This document shows, in pieces, positions 16,049-24,555 of a stretch of 43,195 nucleotides of DNA. Under the pieces are notes generated by a model that did no database searches, had not been told where the DNA came from, and was given only the letters and a program-made list of their open reading frames with translations. The number at the start of each line of letters is the position of its first letter. The stretch's first letter is position 1. This stretch comes from Gammaproteobacteria bacterium (GTDB lineage Bacteria; Pseudomonadota; Gammaproteobacteria; Thiohalospirales; Thiohalospiraceae): positions 1-43,195 of the forward strand of contig JABURT010000092.1 of assembly GCA_014762495.1 (NCBI GenBank). Direction: 5' to 3'. Position numbers and translations under genes: made by a program.

Positions 16049-16939
16049 ATGACGTCCCTGCAATCTCACACCCTTGATACCTCACTGCCCGATGTCCAGA
16101 GCCTGTCCGAGGAGGCTCTGCTCAAACTTCAGCGTGAGGCCGCCGAGCAGGCCGGGCTAAAGGTGGAATTTCGTGATCGCCTCGAGGACGGGCGTGAAGC
16201 GGAGCCGATGATGGTGATCCCGCCGGGCCTATTCGAAATGGGGGCCGGGGCGGGTGAGTTTGGTTACAGCCCCGAGGAGGGACCGCGGCACATCGTCTCC
16301 ATCGGCTATGCCTTCGCCCTGGGCAAGACCCCGGTCACCGCAGAGGCCTTCGCTCGCTACATGGATGACACCGGTTTTCGTTTTCGCCGGGATCTGCTTA
16401 CCGCTCGTGGCCAGCAGCCGGTGATCAACCTGCGCCGTGATGAGGCCGAGGACTATGCACGCTGGCTGAGCCAGCAAACCGGACAGCGCTATCGGCTGCC
16501 CACCGAGGCGGAGTGGGAGTACGCCTGTCGTGCCGGTACCTCCACCGCCTTTAGTTTCGGCGAGTCGGTCTCGTGTAGGCAGGTCCATTTCAATCCTGCC
16601 TTTCCCTACGAGGAGGCCAGGCAGAAGCGCAAGTGGTATCTTCCGCGTTGCATGCCCAGCACCCTGCCCCTGGATACCGGCTTATTGCCACCCAACCGAT
16701 GGGGGTTGCAGGATATGCATGGCAATGTATGGGAGTTCACTTCCAATGAATGGCGCGACAGTCATGAAGGCACGCCTCGCGACGGCAGTGCCGGCAGGGC
16801 GGGGCGGGTCAAGCGCATCGTGGTGAAGGGCGGCTCCTATTTTGACAGCGCCATTAAGTCACGCAGTGCGGCCCGCATGCCCAGGGTCTGGGACGAACTG
16901 GACATCAACCTGGGCGTTCGACTGCTGCGCGAACTCTAG
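16049..16939 (+). CDS. formylglycine-generating-enzyme-fold (SUMF1/PvdO) protein without catalytic cysteines
   Basis: This 296-residue protein shows the FGE-sulfatase fold from about residue 50. MMVIPPGLFEMGAGAGE opens it, then GKTPVTAEAFARYM, RLPTEAEWEYACRAGT, WGLQDMHGNVWEFTSNEW and VVKGGSYFDSAIKSRSAARM. In true FGE the block after GGS carries two copper-binding cysteines; here there are none, so sulfatase activation is unlikely. The fold is also used by ergothioneine and pyoverdine enzymes and by binding proteins. No sulfatase gene lies nearby and no signal peptide is seen, so the protein is cytosolic and its role is open. It begins 5 nt after the DUF1992 gene. Confidence 0.82.
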   Translation: MTSLQSHTLDTSLPDVQSLSEEALLKLQREAAEQAGLKVEFRDRLEDGREAEPMMVIPPGLFEMGAGAGEFGYSPEEGPRHIVSIGYAFALGKTPVTAEAFARYMDDTGFRFRRDLLTARGQQPVINLRRDEAEDYARWLSQQTGQRYRLPTEAEWEYACRAGTSTAFSFGESVSCRQVHFNPAFPYEEARQKRKWYLPRCMPSTLPLDTGLLPPNRWGLQDMHGNVWEFTSNEWRDSHEGTPRDGSAGRAGRVKRIVVKGGSYFDSAIKSRSAARMPRVWDELDINLGVRLLREL

Positions 16940-16943
16940 ATCG

Positions 16944-18761
16944 TCAGTCTTTCGCGCAGGGCAGGGTGAACCAGAAGGTCGTGCCCTGGCCCAGCGTGGA
17001 GTCAAAACCGATCTCACCACCATGCCGTTCCACGATCACCTTGGCGATATTCAGGCCAAGGCCGGTGCCGTACTGGTAGCGTGCGTCGGTGGTATCGCCC
17101 TGACAGAACTTGTTGAAAACCTGCTCACGAAAGGCCTCGGCTATGCCGGGACCGCGATCACGCACCGCTACACGAACCCAGTGTTCGGTCTCGTTCACGG
17201 AGACCTCCACGCTTTCCCCGCCGGGAGAGTACTTGGCGGCATTGGATAGCAGGTTGGTGAGCACTTGCACCAGTCGTTCACGATCGCCATACAGCACCAG
17301 GCTGTCGGGGTGTTCTCCCAGTGTTAGCGCGACGCCCAGCTGTTCTGCATAGGCGAGGTTCTCCTCGATGGCATCCCGTATTATATCGATGAGATCCAGG
17401 GGTTTGCTTTCCAGCGGCAGTCCGCCGAATTCCAGCTTGTCGATATCGAGTATGTCATTGACCAGGTGACTGAGTCGCATGGCGTTGCGCTCGGCCACGT
17501 TGATCATGTCCCTTGTCCTGTCGTTGAGTTCACCGGTCACGCCACCTTTAATCAGGCCCAATGTGCCGGAGATGGATGTCAAAGGCGTGCGCAACTCGTG
17601 ACTGACGACGGAGATGAAATCGTTCTTGATGCGATCCATCTCCTTGCGCTGCGTGATGTCGAGGGCGATGGCCGCGAGCCCCTGCACCTGGTTTGTGTGA
17701 TCCGTTCGCGGAACGCCCTGTTCCTCTAGCACAATTGGATGACCATCCCCCCGTCCAACACGATACTCCACCTTGTAGGACGTCATGCTGGCTAGGGCCT
17801 TGCGTCTCGTATCGTCTACCTTTTGACGGTCTTCCTCGACGATACCTTGCAGACAGGCCCGGTAGGCATAATTGGATACCGCCGGATTGAGGCCGAACAA
17901 GTTTCGCATTTGTACCGACAGCGATACCCGATCGGTGTCGAGGTCCCATTCCCAGCTACCCAGTCCGGCAATACGCTGTGCCTCTTCGAGACTGACTTCC
18001 TTACGACGCAAGCTCATTTCCGCGGTCAGTCTCTGGGCGATCTCCTGTTTCAGGTTTTCGTTTAACCCTTCGACCTGTTGTTTTTCGCGCGCCAGGTTTT
18101 CCAGCAGTTGCTGATTGTCATAATTAAGATTGAGGGAGGTGAGAAGGTTTTCACTGTTGCGTCGCGCCGAGCCGAGCATGAAGACAATGAAAATGGCAGT
18201 CAGCGCTGCCAGGACATAATGGGTCAGACCGCCCAGGTACAGCAGATGGAAAAACAGCGGCAACAGGCTGAGCAGGCTGAAGGCCTTGAATGAGGCAAGC
18301 AGCGCCGATTGGGTGGCGGTGGCGCCGGCGACGGTGCCGGCCAGGACCAACATGGTGATGACCTGTTGCAGGGGATGGCCGACCGGCATCAAGAGGATAG
18401 CGGCCAGGCCCCAGGCGGAGCCGGCAAAACCGGTGCCGATAATGAAGATGCGCTTCCAGCGCTCGGAATCCGAGACGGCTGGGCTTGTGCGCTGATAGGC
18501 ATTGACGAAAACATAGCGCACCAGGTTGACCAGGAACAGATAGCCCAGCCATCCAAACAGGACCAGGTGGTCGACGACGTTGAACTGGATATAGGTCAGC
18601 AACAGGGCGTTTACGAGAGAGGCTAAGATGCCGGGCTTGATGTGTTCGTAGACGATGCGGACCTGTTCGGCGCCGACGACGTCCTGGCGACTGTCGGTCA
18701 CCGTTTGCGACTGCTCAGATGGCACTTCAGCGGATTTCCTAGTGGTTTCTCCCGAAATCAT
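16944..18761 (-). CDS. membrane sensor histidine kinase with PAS domain
   Basis: This 605-residue kinase has six predicted membrane helices (residues about 45-195) and a coiled coil (200-260). A PAS domain starting IAGLGSWEWDLDTD (264-370) follows, then a HisKA domain with the phospho-acceptor H388 in SVVSHELRTPLTS and a HATPase_c domain (N box NLLSNAAKYSPGG, then DRGPGI and GTGLGL). All catalytic motifs are intact, so it should autophosphorylate. No response regulator is encoded nearby, which makes it an orphan kinase. It ends 4 nt from the end of the convergent FGE-like gene. Its architecture matches the kinase at 19392, suggesting an old duplication. Confidence 0.9.
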   Translation of the reverse strand: MISGETTRKSAEVPSEQSQTVTDSRQDVVGAEQVRIVYEHIKPGILASLVNALLLTYIQFNVVDHLVLFGWLGYLFLVNLVRYVFVNAYQRTSPAVSDSERWKRIFIIGTGFAGSAWGLAAILLMPVGHPLQQVITMLVLAGTVAGATATQSALLASFKAFSLLSLLPLFFHLLYLGGLTHYVLAALTAIFIVFMLGSARRNSENLLTSLNLNYDNQQLLENLAREKQQVEGLNENLKQEIAQRLTAEMSLRRKEVSLEEAQRIAGLGSWEWDLDTDRVSLSVQMRNLFGLNPAVSNYAYRACLQGIVEEDRQKVDDTRRKALASMTSYKVEYRVGRGDGHPIVLEEQGVPRTDHTNQVQGLAAIALDITQRKEMDRIKNDFISVVSHELRTPLTSISGTLGLIKGGVTGELNDRTRDMINVAERNAMRLSHLVNDILDIDKLEFGGLPLESKPLDLIDIIRDAIEENLAYAEQLGVALTLGEHPDSLVLYGDRERLVQVLTNLLSNAAKYSPGGESVEVSVNETEHWVRVAVRDRGPGIAEAFREQVFNKFCQGDTTDARYQYGTGLGLNIAKVIVERHGGEIGFDSTLGQGTTFWFTLPCAKD

Positions 18762-18891
18762 GATAACCGATGATAGTCCGTCTGTGTTCGTTTCCGATTC
18801 TACGAGATGCCGGTGCCAGGTGTTCTCTCACACGGCCATAGTTCATATGCCTTGGCCATGGCGAGCCAAATGAGGCCGAGCCGATGGCCTG

Positions 18892-19239
18892 CTAGCGTGG
18901 AGGGCGAGCTTGCTCCGAGACCAGCACCGCTTCGGGGATGTGTAGTTTGATGGCGGCGGCCAGTTCGTAGGTCAGGCCGTAGACCGGTTTATAGCTCAAC
19001 CACAGCACATTGAGTTTGAGGTTGAGATCGGCGAATACGACGACGTGCTTGTATTGTTCCAGAACCGTTGTGATAAGCGAGATCCGCTGATTGATCTCGT
19101 CCTGCGGACGCTTGCCGAGTCGGGGGATGATCATCATCAGGTCGCTGTAGGATTTGCCTGATTCGTCGCGAGATGGCACACGCTTCCAGAGCGGCTCGGA
19201 TGGTGACAGTCCCGATGCCTTCAACAAGTCAGAGCCCAT
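18892..19239 (-). CDS. unknown 115-residue protein between two histidine kinases
   Basis: I do not recognise this protein. The start at 19239 is chosen because GGAG lies 7 nt upstream (ATG then GGTTCTGAC); the frame stays open a further 100 codons, but that part is low-complexity, Arg/Pro-rich and overlaps the promoter side of the next gene. The protein is soluble, with a beta-like centre (HVVVFADLNLKLNVLWLSYKP) and a helical C-terminal part. It lies 130 nt upstream of the minus-strand kinase in the same direction and divergent from the other kinase, so it may serve one of them as an accessory or regulator; this is inferred from position only. Confidence 0.68.
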   Translation of the reverse strand: MGSDLLKASGLSPSEPLWKRVPSRDESGKSYSDLMMIIPRLGKRPQDEINQRISLITTVLEQYKHVVVFADLNLKLNVLWLSYKPVYGLTYELAAAIKLHIPEAVLVSEQARPPR

Positions 19240-19290
19240 AGCCACTCCGTCACAATTTGTCTTACACCCGAGATTGGCATAAACAGGGGG

Positions 19291-19312
19291 CTGGCGCCAG
19301 TTTTGGCGCCGG
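19291..19312. promoter_or_regulatory. palindromic GGCGCC repeat in a divergent intergenic region
   Basis: CTGGCGCC (19291-19298) and GGCGCCGG (19305-19312) form an inverted repeat around AGTTTT, and each GGCGCC is itself a palindrome. The two copies are 12 nt apart. The site lies between the divergent unknown gene (start 19239) and the kinase (start 19392), where an operator would be expected. It could instead be an RNA hairpin in either leader. Confidence 0.4.
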
Positions 19313-19391
19313 ACTGCTTGTTTTATCGAATTGAAAAAAGGCCGCACCCATCTATCTTTTGGAGTTCCCCTCCCGGATTTTCGAGGTTGAT

Positions 19392-21188
19392 ATGGAAATT
19401 GCGGCTCGAAAAAAGGTCGAACAACAGGACATGGGCCATTATCTCCTCGGGCATATGCCCCAGGCGATCGCCACCGGTGTGGTGATCCTCGTGGTGTTGC
19501 ATGCCTTGCTGGAGGGGGTCGTGAGCCCTTTCTATCTAAGTACATGGTCCCTTATGCTGGTGGCCGTACTGTTCACATCCGCGGTGATCTATGTAAGTCG
19601 GCGTAATGCCGTCAACGAAGACGGTACCTTTGACGACTACTGGCTGAGATTGCTGCTAATGAACACGATCCTGTTCGCCGTGCTCTGCTCAACACTGCTG
19701 CTCACAGTGTTTGACGCCATCGATATCTATTACCGTTTTTTGATCATCCTGGGCGCTTGCGGCATGAGTGCCCTGGCGATGCCGGCCCTTATGTTATTTC
19801 GCCAGGTCTATCTGGCATTTGCCTCCATTATGTTGCTGCCACTGATTGCCTTTCAATTCTACATGGGTACGCAGACGGCCCAGATCAGTGCCGCCGTCAT
19901 GTTGCTGTTTTATCTTGGCCTCATCGTCGCCAGTCGCAAGCTGGCGGAGTCCATGCATGCCCTGCTGACACTCAAGCATGAAAATATCCGTCTGGTGCAA
20001 AGTCTTGAACAGAGCAACCAGAAGCTGGAGCAGAGTAACGATAAACTGAACCAGGAGATTCGTCATCGTCTGCAGGTAGATACCCGACTGCGCCAGGACA
20101 CGGAACAGCTGGCACGGATCGTGGACGCAGCAGACGACGCCTTGCTGGTGGTGGATGCCAGTGGACGTGTCGTTCGAGTTAATCAGGCCATGCTGCACCT
20201 CTGTGGACATCCGGCCGAAGAGTTATTGGGACACCATTACCTCGATAACGTACCGCCTAACTCGGATCCACAGATTGCCGCCATGATCCATGAGGCCCTG
20301 GAAGGACGGGTGCATGAACACGGCTGCGGTGCATGGCTGATGCATCGTGACGGCAGAATGCACGACCTTCGCATCGCGGTGCATGCCATAGCAGATCGGG
20401 AAAGGGTCGAAATGGTGGTCTGCACGCTTACAGACATCAGTCGTGAAAAGTCAGAGGTCCGAATCAAGGATGAGTTCATCTCCACTGTGAGTCATGAGTT
20501 GCGTACCCCATTGACCGCAATCCACGGTACCCTGCGCCTGCTCGATGGAGGGGTGGCCGGAAAGTTTACCGATGATGTGCATCAGATGCTGAGGGTGGCG
20601 ATGAACAACAGTGAACGTCTCAGTCTACTGGTCAATGACCTGCTCGATGTGCAGAAGATGGAAGCCGGTCGGATGGATTACCAGTATGAGGAGATCAATG
20701 CCTGTGAACTGGTCGAAGAGGCGGTGCAGGCGATACAGGGTTATGCACACAATTATCATGTGGCATTGCAACTAGTGAACTGTCTCGATGAGGTGATTCG
20801 TGTCGATCGCAGGTTTTACATTCAGGTCCTGTTCAACCTGCTATCCAATGCCATCAAATATACCCCGGGTGGAGAGACCGTTACGGTCAGCATGAGCCGG
20901 ATCGGTAGCAAGCTCAGGGTATGCATCAGCGATCGCGGTGGCGGCATACCCGAGGTATTTCGGCCCTACCTGTTCGAGCGTTTCAGCCGCTTGCACCAGT
21001 TAGATCAACGACAGCACCGGGGCACCGGCCTGGGCCTGAGCATCGCCAAGCAAATGATTGAATCCATGGGTGGTAATATTGCGTATGATACCAAGATGGG
21101 GGAAGGTACCCGCTTCTTTGTCGATATAGGCGTATCACAGACGCAATTGCCCGAGGAGGATAAGAAATACAATGAACAATTTGGTTAG
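19392..21188 (+). CDS. membrane sensor histidine kinase with PAS domain
   Basis: This 598-residue kinase has six or more hydrophobic helices in residues 20-185, then a glutamine-rich coiled coil (LEQSNQKLEQSNDKL). A PAS domain (about 240-350) and a HisKA domain with H368 in STVSHELRTPLTA follow, then a HATPase domain (NLLSNAIKYTPGG, DRGGGI, GTGLGL). It is intact and orphan, as no response regulator lies nearby. GAGG about 5 nt upstream supports ATG 19392 over an in-frame TTG at 19359. Its end overlaps the start of a thioredoxin-like gene by 17 nt, suggesting coupled expression and perhaps a redox connection. Confidence 0.9.
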   Translation: MEIAARKKVEQQDMGHYLLGHMPQAIATGVVILVVLHALLEGVVSPFYLSTWSLMLVAVLFTSAVIYVSRRNAVNEDGTFDDYWLRLLLMNTILFAVLCSTLLLTVFDAIDIYYRFLIILGACGMSALAMPALMLFRQVYLAFASIMLLPLIAFQFYMGTQTAQISAAVMLLFYLGLIVASRKLAESMHALLTLKHENIRLVQSLEQSNQKLEQSNDKLNQEIRHRLQVDTRLRQDTEQLARIVDAADDALLVVDASGRVVRVNQAMLHLCGHPAEELLGHHYLDNVPPNSDPQIAAMIHEALEGRVHEHGCGAWLMHRDGRMHDLRIAVHAIADRERVEMVVCTLTDISREKSEVRIKDEFISTVSHELRTPLTAIHGTLRLLDGGVAGKFTDDVHQMLRVAMNNSERLSLLVNDLLDVQKMEAGRMDYQYEEINACELVEEAVQAIQGYAHNYHVALQLVNCLDEVIRVDRRFYIQVLFNLLSNAIKYTPGGETVTVSMSRIGSKLRVCISDRGGGIPEVFRPYLFERFSRLHQLDQRQHRGTGLGLSIAKQMIESMGGNIAYDTKMGEGTRFFVDIGVSQTQLPEEDKKYNEQFG

Positions 21189-21684
21189 ATCGACCCTGAT
21201 AGTCTTATTGTCGATAGTTTCAGTCGGCCTGTCTGCCGCCGAGCAAGAGGGTGAAAACAAAGCGGTATTGCAGGGGCTCAATCATGGCAACCCGGCACGT
21301 ATTGAAGATTATACCGGCAAGGGGAAGTGGCTGGTGGTGATGATATGGGCCCATGACTGCCATGTTTGTAATGCCGAAGCCAGTCACTATGATTTCTTTC
21401 ATGATGCCCACAAACGAACCGACGCGACGGTGCTAGGAGTGACCCTGGATGGTCAGGCACATCGTGAAGAGGCCATGGAATTTGTCGCCCGCCATGATCT
21501 TTCGTTTCCAAATCTTATCGGTGAGCCCAGTGATGTCATGCGTATGTTCAGTGAGCTGACTCAGGTCGCATGGGTCGGCACTCCCAGCTTCCTTATCTAT
21601 GACCCCGAGGGCAAGCTGGTGGTACAGCAGATAGGCGCGGTGCCGGTAGAGTTGATCGAGGCCTTCATCAAGCGCAACAGTTAA
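21172..21684 (+). CDS. exported thioredoxin-fold (TlpA/redoxin) protein
   Basis: This 170-residue protein has a signal peptide (about residues 1-22, ending LSAAEQ) and a thioredoxin fold with the active-site-like motif WAHDCHVC (Cys63, Cys66). A cis-proline region GTPSFLIYDPEG follows. The first position of the usual W-C-x-x-C is separated by AHD, as in several TlpA-like proteins. It is predicted to be periplasmic and to handle disulfides or peroxide-type substrates. Its start lies inside the end of the kinase gene (17-nt overlap, with GAGGAGG 12 nt upstream). It ends facing a second thioredoxin-like gene on the opposite strand. Confidence 0.85.
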   Translation: MNNLVRSTLIVLLSIVSVGLSAAEQEGENKAVLQGLNHGNPARIEDYTGKGKWLVVMIWAHDCHVCNAEASHYDFFHDAHKRTDATVLGVTLDGQAHREEAMEFVARHDLSFPNLIGEPSDVMRMFSELTQVAWVGTPSFLIYDPEGKLVVQQIGAVPVELIEAFIKRNS

Positions 21685-21780
21685 GACATGGGTACAAGAC
21701 GATAGCACTGAGATTCAGCTTGGCAGGCAGTGCAGGCCCTGCCGACGGACTTACACAGCTTCGCTTCAAACCCGTTTCAC

Positions 21781-23034
21781 TTACTCGTCCATTAAGGCCT
21801 TCATTTGTGCGCGTATCTTTGGTGTATCCCAGTCGATGGCGCCATACATGGCCGAGCGTATGCGCCCCTGCTTGTCGATGATATAGGTGGTGGGGTAGAC
21901 AAATACGTCCCAGTCCTTGAGGGCCAGGCCCTTATTGTCCAGCAGTACCGGGAAACTGACGCTGATATCGCGCTTGAGGAAGGTTTCCACCACTTCACGC
22001 TCCTCGGCCATGTTGACGGCAAGGATGGCAAAGCCTGCTGCGCCCAGGTCCTGTTGCAGGCGGTCCATGGAAGGCATTTCGTGGACGCAGGGAGGACACC
22101 AGGTGGCCCAGAAATTGAGCAACACCACCTTGCCCCGGTAATCCTCCAGCCGATGCATGCGCCCCTGGGTATCCTCAAAGGCAAGATCCGGTGGCTCGGG
22201 GTCCCCGGTATAGGGCTCGATGCCCCGAATCTTGGGGGCCTCGCGGCTTTGTTCCGAATTTAGGCGAGCCACGGGATCAGAGGGCAACTCCAGCTTGCCA
22301 AGCAGGTGCGCGGCCTTTTGCAGGGTCGCGGGAAGCCTTTCACGCAGGGCAAGCTCTTCATCACTGGGTTGGGGGTTGTGAAAATAGAAGTTACGTACCC
22401 CCTGTACCAGTTCAATAAATACCGGCGCTCCCTGTGACTGGAGCATGGCGGCATCTTCCTCGATGCGCCAACGGCTGGGAGACTGGGTTGGCGATAGAAT
22501 ATAAACCGGTAGCTGATTGGCGGTGACGATGGGCATGTAGGTCTGGGCCTCGCCTGGTGAGGGGGTTCCGACATAAAGCTTGGGGTGGAGCAGGATCAGG
22601 CCCTTGAGCGCGGTCTTGTTCAATGGGGCTTTAAACCATTCACGCCCGGCCCTGAGCGCCGGTATTGCGCCCCGCCCATAGGCCACCAGCACCACCGGTT
22701 TGCCGCTTTGACGATGGGCGAAGTCTATGAGGGCGGCGATGTCAGTGGCGGGGATTTCGTCCATGCTGGCAGTGGAGATAGGCAGGAAATAGGGACTGAA
22801 AAGGTCCAGTACCCAGGTATGCAGTCCCTCTTTCTGCATTCGCGTGCCAAGGCGGATATTGGCCTGTTCGAAGCCGAACTCGGCGGGAAACAGCAAATAG
22901 AGATACTCGGAATCGCCGGCTAGATCCTGGTAGCTGATCTCGGTGCCGTCCTCGGTGGAAAATTGGCTGGCGTGCGTTGTGAGGGCATAAGAAAGGAACA
23001 GCATTCCCAGTAGCAGCAACAGGCTATGTCTCAT
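21781..23034 (-). CDS. fusion of a degenerate alpha/beta-hydrolase domain with a TlpA thioredoxin domain
   Basis: This 417-residue exported protein has a signal peptide (about 1-22), then an alpha/beta-hydrolase-like domain (about 25-245, resembling DUF3530). A linker of about 30 residues follows, then a TlpA/ResA-type thioredoxin domain from about 275 with WCPPC (Cys313, Cys316), YPTTYIIDKQGRI and EMPSMDRL. In the hydrolase domain the nucleophile elbow reads AYGRGA: the serine position is Gly120, so hydrolysis is not expected. The thioredoxin part looks active and periplasmic. The hydrolase-fold domain could bind a lipid, glycan or partner protein. It converges with the smaller thioredoxin-like gene and is divergent from trmO. 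Confidence 0.85.
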   Translation of the reverse strand: MRHSLLLLLGMLFLSYALTTHASQFSTEDGTEISYQDLAGDSEYLYLLFPAEFGFEQANIRLGTRMQKEGLHTWVLDLFSPYFLPISTASMDEIPATDIAALIDFAHRQSGKPVVLVAYGRGAIPALRAGREWFKAPLNKTALKGLILLHPKLYVGTPSPGEAQTYMPIVTANQLPVYILSPTQSPSRWRIEEDAAMLQSQGAPVFIELVQGVRNFYFHNPQPSDEELALRERLPATLQKAAHLLGKLELPSDPVARLNSEQSREAPKIRGIEPYTGDPEPPDLAFEDTQGRMHRLEDYRGKVVLLNFWATWCPPCVHEMPSMDRLQQDLGAAGFAILAVNMAEEREVVETFLKRDISVSFPVLLDNKGLALKDWDVFVYPTTYIIDKQGRIRSAMYGAIDWDTPKIRAQMKALMDE

Positions 23035-23072
23035 CGGGTACTTCCGTCTGATTCGGTTCAGAGCTTAATGAT

Positions 23073-23825
23073 ATGCTTGACCACATGGTAAATAAAAGCC
23101 ATAGCGAACAAAATGCCTTCCAGTTTCAGACACTGGGCGTGGTGCACTCGGTGTACAAGGAAAAGTTCGGCACCCCGCGCCAGCCCGGACTTGTCCCCTT
23201 GGCACGTGCCGAGATCGAGGTCATGCCGCCCTATGACGTCGACGAGGCCTTTCGTGGCCTGGAATCGGTCAGCCATGTCTGGATTGTGTTTGTTTTCCAC
23301 CAGTCCCAGCGTGAGGCCTGGCGCCCAACGGTACGACCGCCGCGCCTCGGCGGGAACCGACGTCTGGGAGTCTTCGCCACCCGCTCCAACTTTCGTCCCA
23401 ATCCCATTGGCCTGTCACTGGTGCGCCTGCACGGGCTTGAACGCAAGGGCGGCAGGCTGATTTTGACGATCAGCGGAGCCGATCTCATCGAGGGCACACC
23501 GGTGCTGGATATCAAGCCGTATATCCCCTATGCCGACAGGGCCGAGGATGCGTATACCGGTATTGCTGACATGGCGCCACTTGCCCTGGATGTACGCTTC
23601 AGTGACGAGGCAGTAATACAGCTTGCGCACCTGGTGCCGGGAAAAGCGGATGAATTCCGAGCCCTGATACAGTCTATATTGAGCTATGACCCACGCCCTG
23701 CCTACCAGGGAAATGAGTCGGAGTCTCGTCAATATGGCTGTCGAGTGGATGAACTGAATGTGTTGTGGACCGTGGTCGATGGTGTGGTACAGGTTCAAGG
23801 CATAGAAAAATTTCATGAGTCCTAG
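23073..23825 (+). CDS. trmO: tRNA (N6-threonylcarbamoyladenosine(37)-N6)-methyltransferase TrmO
   Basis: This 250-residue protein is TrmO (TsaA/YaeB), which adds a methyl group to t6A37 of tRNA-Thr. Visible family blocks are FGTPRQPGLVP, GLESVSHVWIVFVFH, RPPRLGGNRRLGVFATRSNFRPNPIGLS (SAM binding) and DIKPYIPYAD. The C-terminal third (about 165-250) is the small domain typical of proteobacterial TrmO. Starts at 23073 and 23085 are both possible, as neither has a strong ribosome site; the family motif begins well inside. It is divergent from the fusion-protein gene with only 38 nt between start codons, so the promoters must overlap. Confidence 0.9.
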   Translation: MLDHMVNKSHSEQNAFQFQTLGVVHSVYKEKFGTPRQPGLVPLARAEIEVMPPYDVDEAFRGLESVSHVWIVFVFHQSQREAWRPTVRPPRLGGNRRLGVFATRSNFRPNPIGLSLVRLHGLERKGGRLILTISGADLIEGTPVLDIKPYIPYADRAEDAYTGIADMAPLALDVRFSDEAVIQLAHLVPGKADEFRALIQSILSYDPRPAYQGNESESRQYGCRVDELNVLWTVVDGVVQVQGIEKFHES

Positions 23826-23887
23826 CCGGGCAGCTTGCCATGGGTTGTCTATACTGAAGTCACAGTGCTGGAACGAAGAGTGGTGTC

Positions 23888-24532
23888 ATGCAAACACCGG
23901 AACTGCGCCTGCATGTGTTTTCCGATTATATCTGTCCATTTTGTTATATCGGTAGCGAACGCCTGCTACGCCTGAAACAGGAATTTGATCTCAAGATCAA
24001 CTGGTGCCACGTGGAGATTCATCCCGAGGTGCCTGATGCCGGGCTTGAGTTGGGACAGTTGGGCTATGCCGATAGCCAGTGGAAGTCGATGCAGGACAAT
24101 CTCAGGCGCCTTGCCGAGGAAGACGGTCTTGATCTCATCCTGCCGCTACGGGTCTCACGCTCACAGAAGGCCCTGCTCCTGGCCGAGGCCGCCAAGCGAC
24201 AGGGCCGCAAAATCTACTATCCCCTGCATAAGGCGTTATTCGATGCCTATTTTCATGCTAGCCGCGATATCGGTGATGAAGAGACATTGCGAGAGATTGC
24301 CTCGACGGTTGGCATGGAGGAAGACAGCATAGAAGACGCCTGGCGTGAACAAGAATATCAGGAAAGGCTAACTTACAATCTGAATCTCGCACGACAGATC
24401 GGCATCCACTCGACTCCGACCTTTGTCATAGGCGACTGTGTCCTGGGCGGCGTGCAACCCCTTGATCGTATGCGTGAGGTGATGGAAGACACATTGCGTA
24501 ATATTGGAAGTGTTGAAGACAGGGTGCACTAA
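23888..24532 (+). CDS. DsbA-family (FrnE-like) oxidoreductase
   Basis: This 214-residue protein has the DsbA/FrnE signature VFSDYICPFCYIG with the redox pair C16-P-F-C19 right at the start and no signal peptide, so it acts in the cytosol. The helical insert and the later STPTFVIGDCVLGG with the cis-proline complete the fold. FrnE relatives include cytosolic disulfide isomerases linked with oxidative stress and 2-hydroxychromene-carboxylate-isomerase-like enzymes. GAAGAG lies about 10 nt before the ATG. It follows trmO by 62 nt; a long palindrome begins at its stop codon. Confidence 0.85.
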   Translation: MQTPELRLHVFSDYICPFCYIGSERLLRLKQEFDLKINWCHVEIHPEVPDAGLELGQLGYADSQWKSMQDNLRRLAEEDGLDLILPLRVSRSQKALLLAEAAKRQGRKIYYPLHKALFDAYFHASRDIGDEETLREIASTVGMEEDSIEDAWREQEYQERLTYNLNLARQIGIHSTPTFVIGDCVLGGVQPLDRMREVMEDTLRNIGSVEDRVH

Positions 24533-24555
24533 TCGATATCGATTTCGATATCGAT
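24532..24555. repeat. 24-bp inverted repeat built from ATCGAT/GATATC units
   Basis: ATCGATATCGA (24532-24542) is exactly complementary to TCGATATCGAT (24545-24555) with TT between. The stem begins at the stop codon of the frnE-like gene. It is AT-rich with no T-run after it, so it is not a standard terminator. A TATAAA at 24567-24572 could be the -10 of the next gene, which would place the repeat across the -35 region, an operator position. Confidence 0.5.

Noticed and set aside
19240-19545. N-terminal extension of the small gene between the kinases
   Set aside because: The extra 102 residues are Arg/Pro-rich, overlap the other kinase gene and lack a ribosome site, while GGAG fits the start at 19239.
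21722-21743. GGCAGG/CCTGCC inverted repeat between the convergent thioredoxin-like genes
   Set aside because: The stem is only 6 bp with a 10-nt loop and has no T-run on either side.
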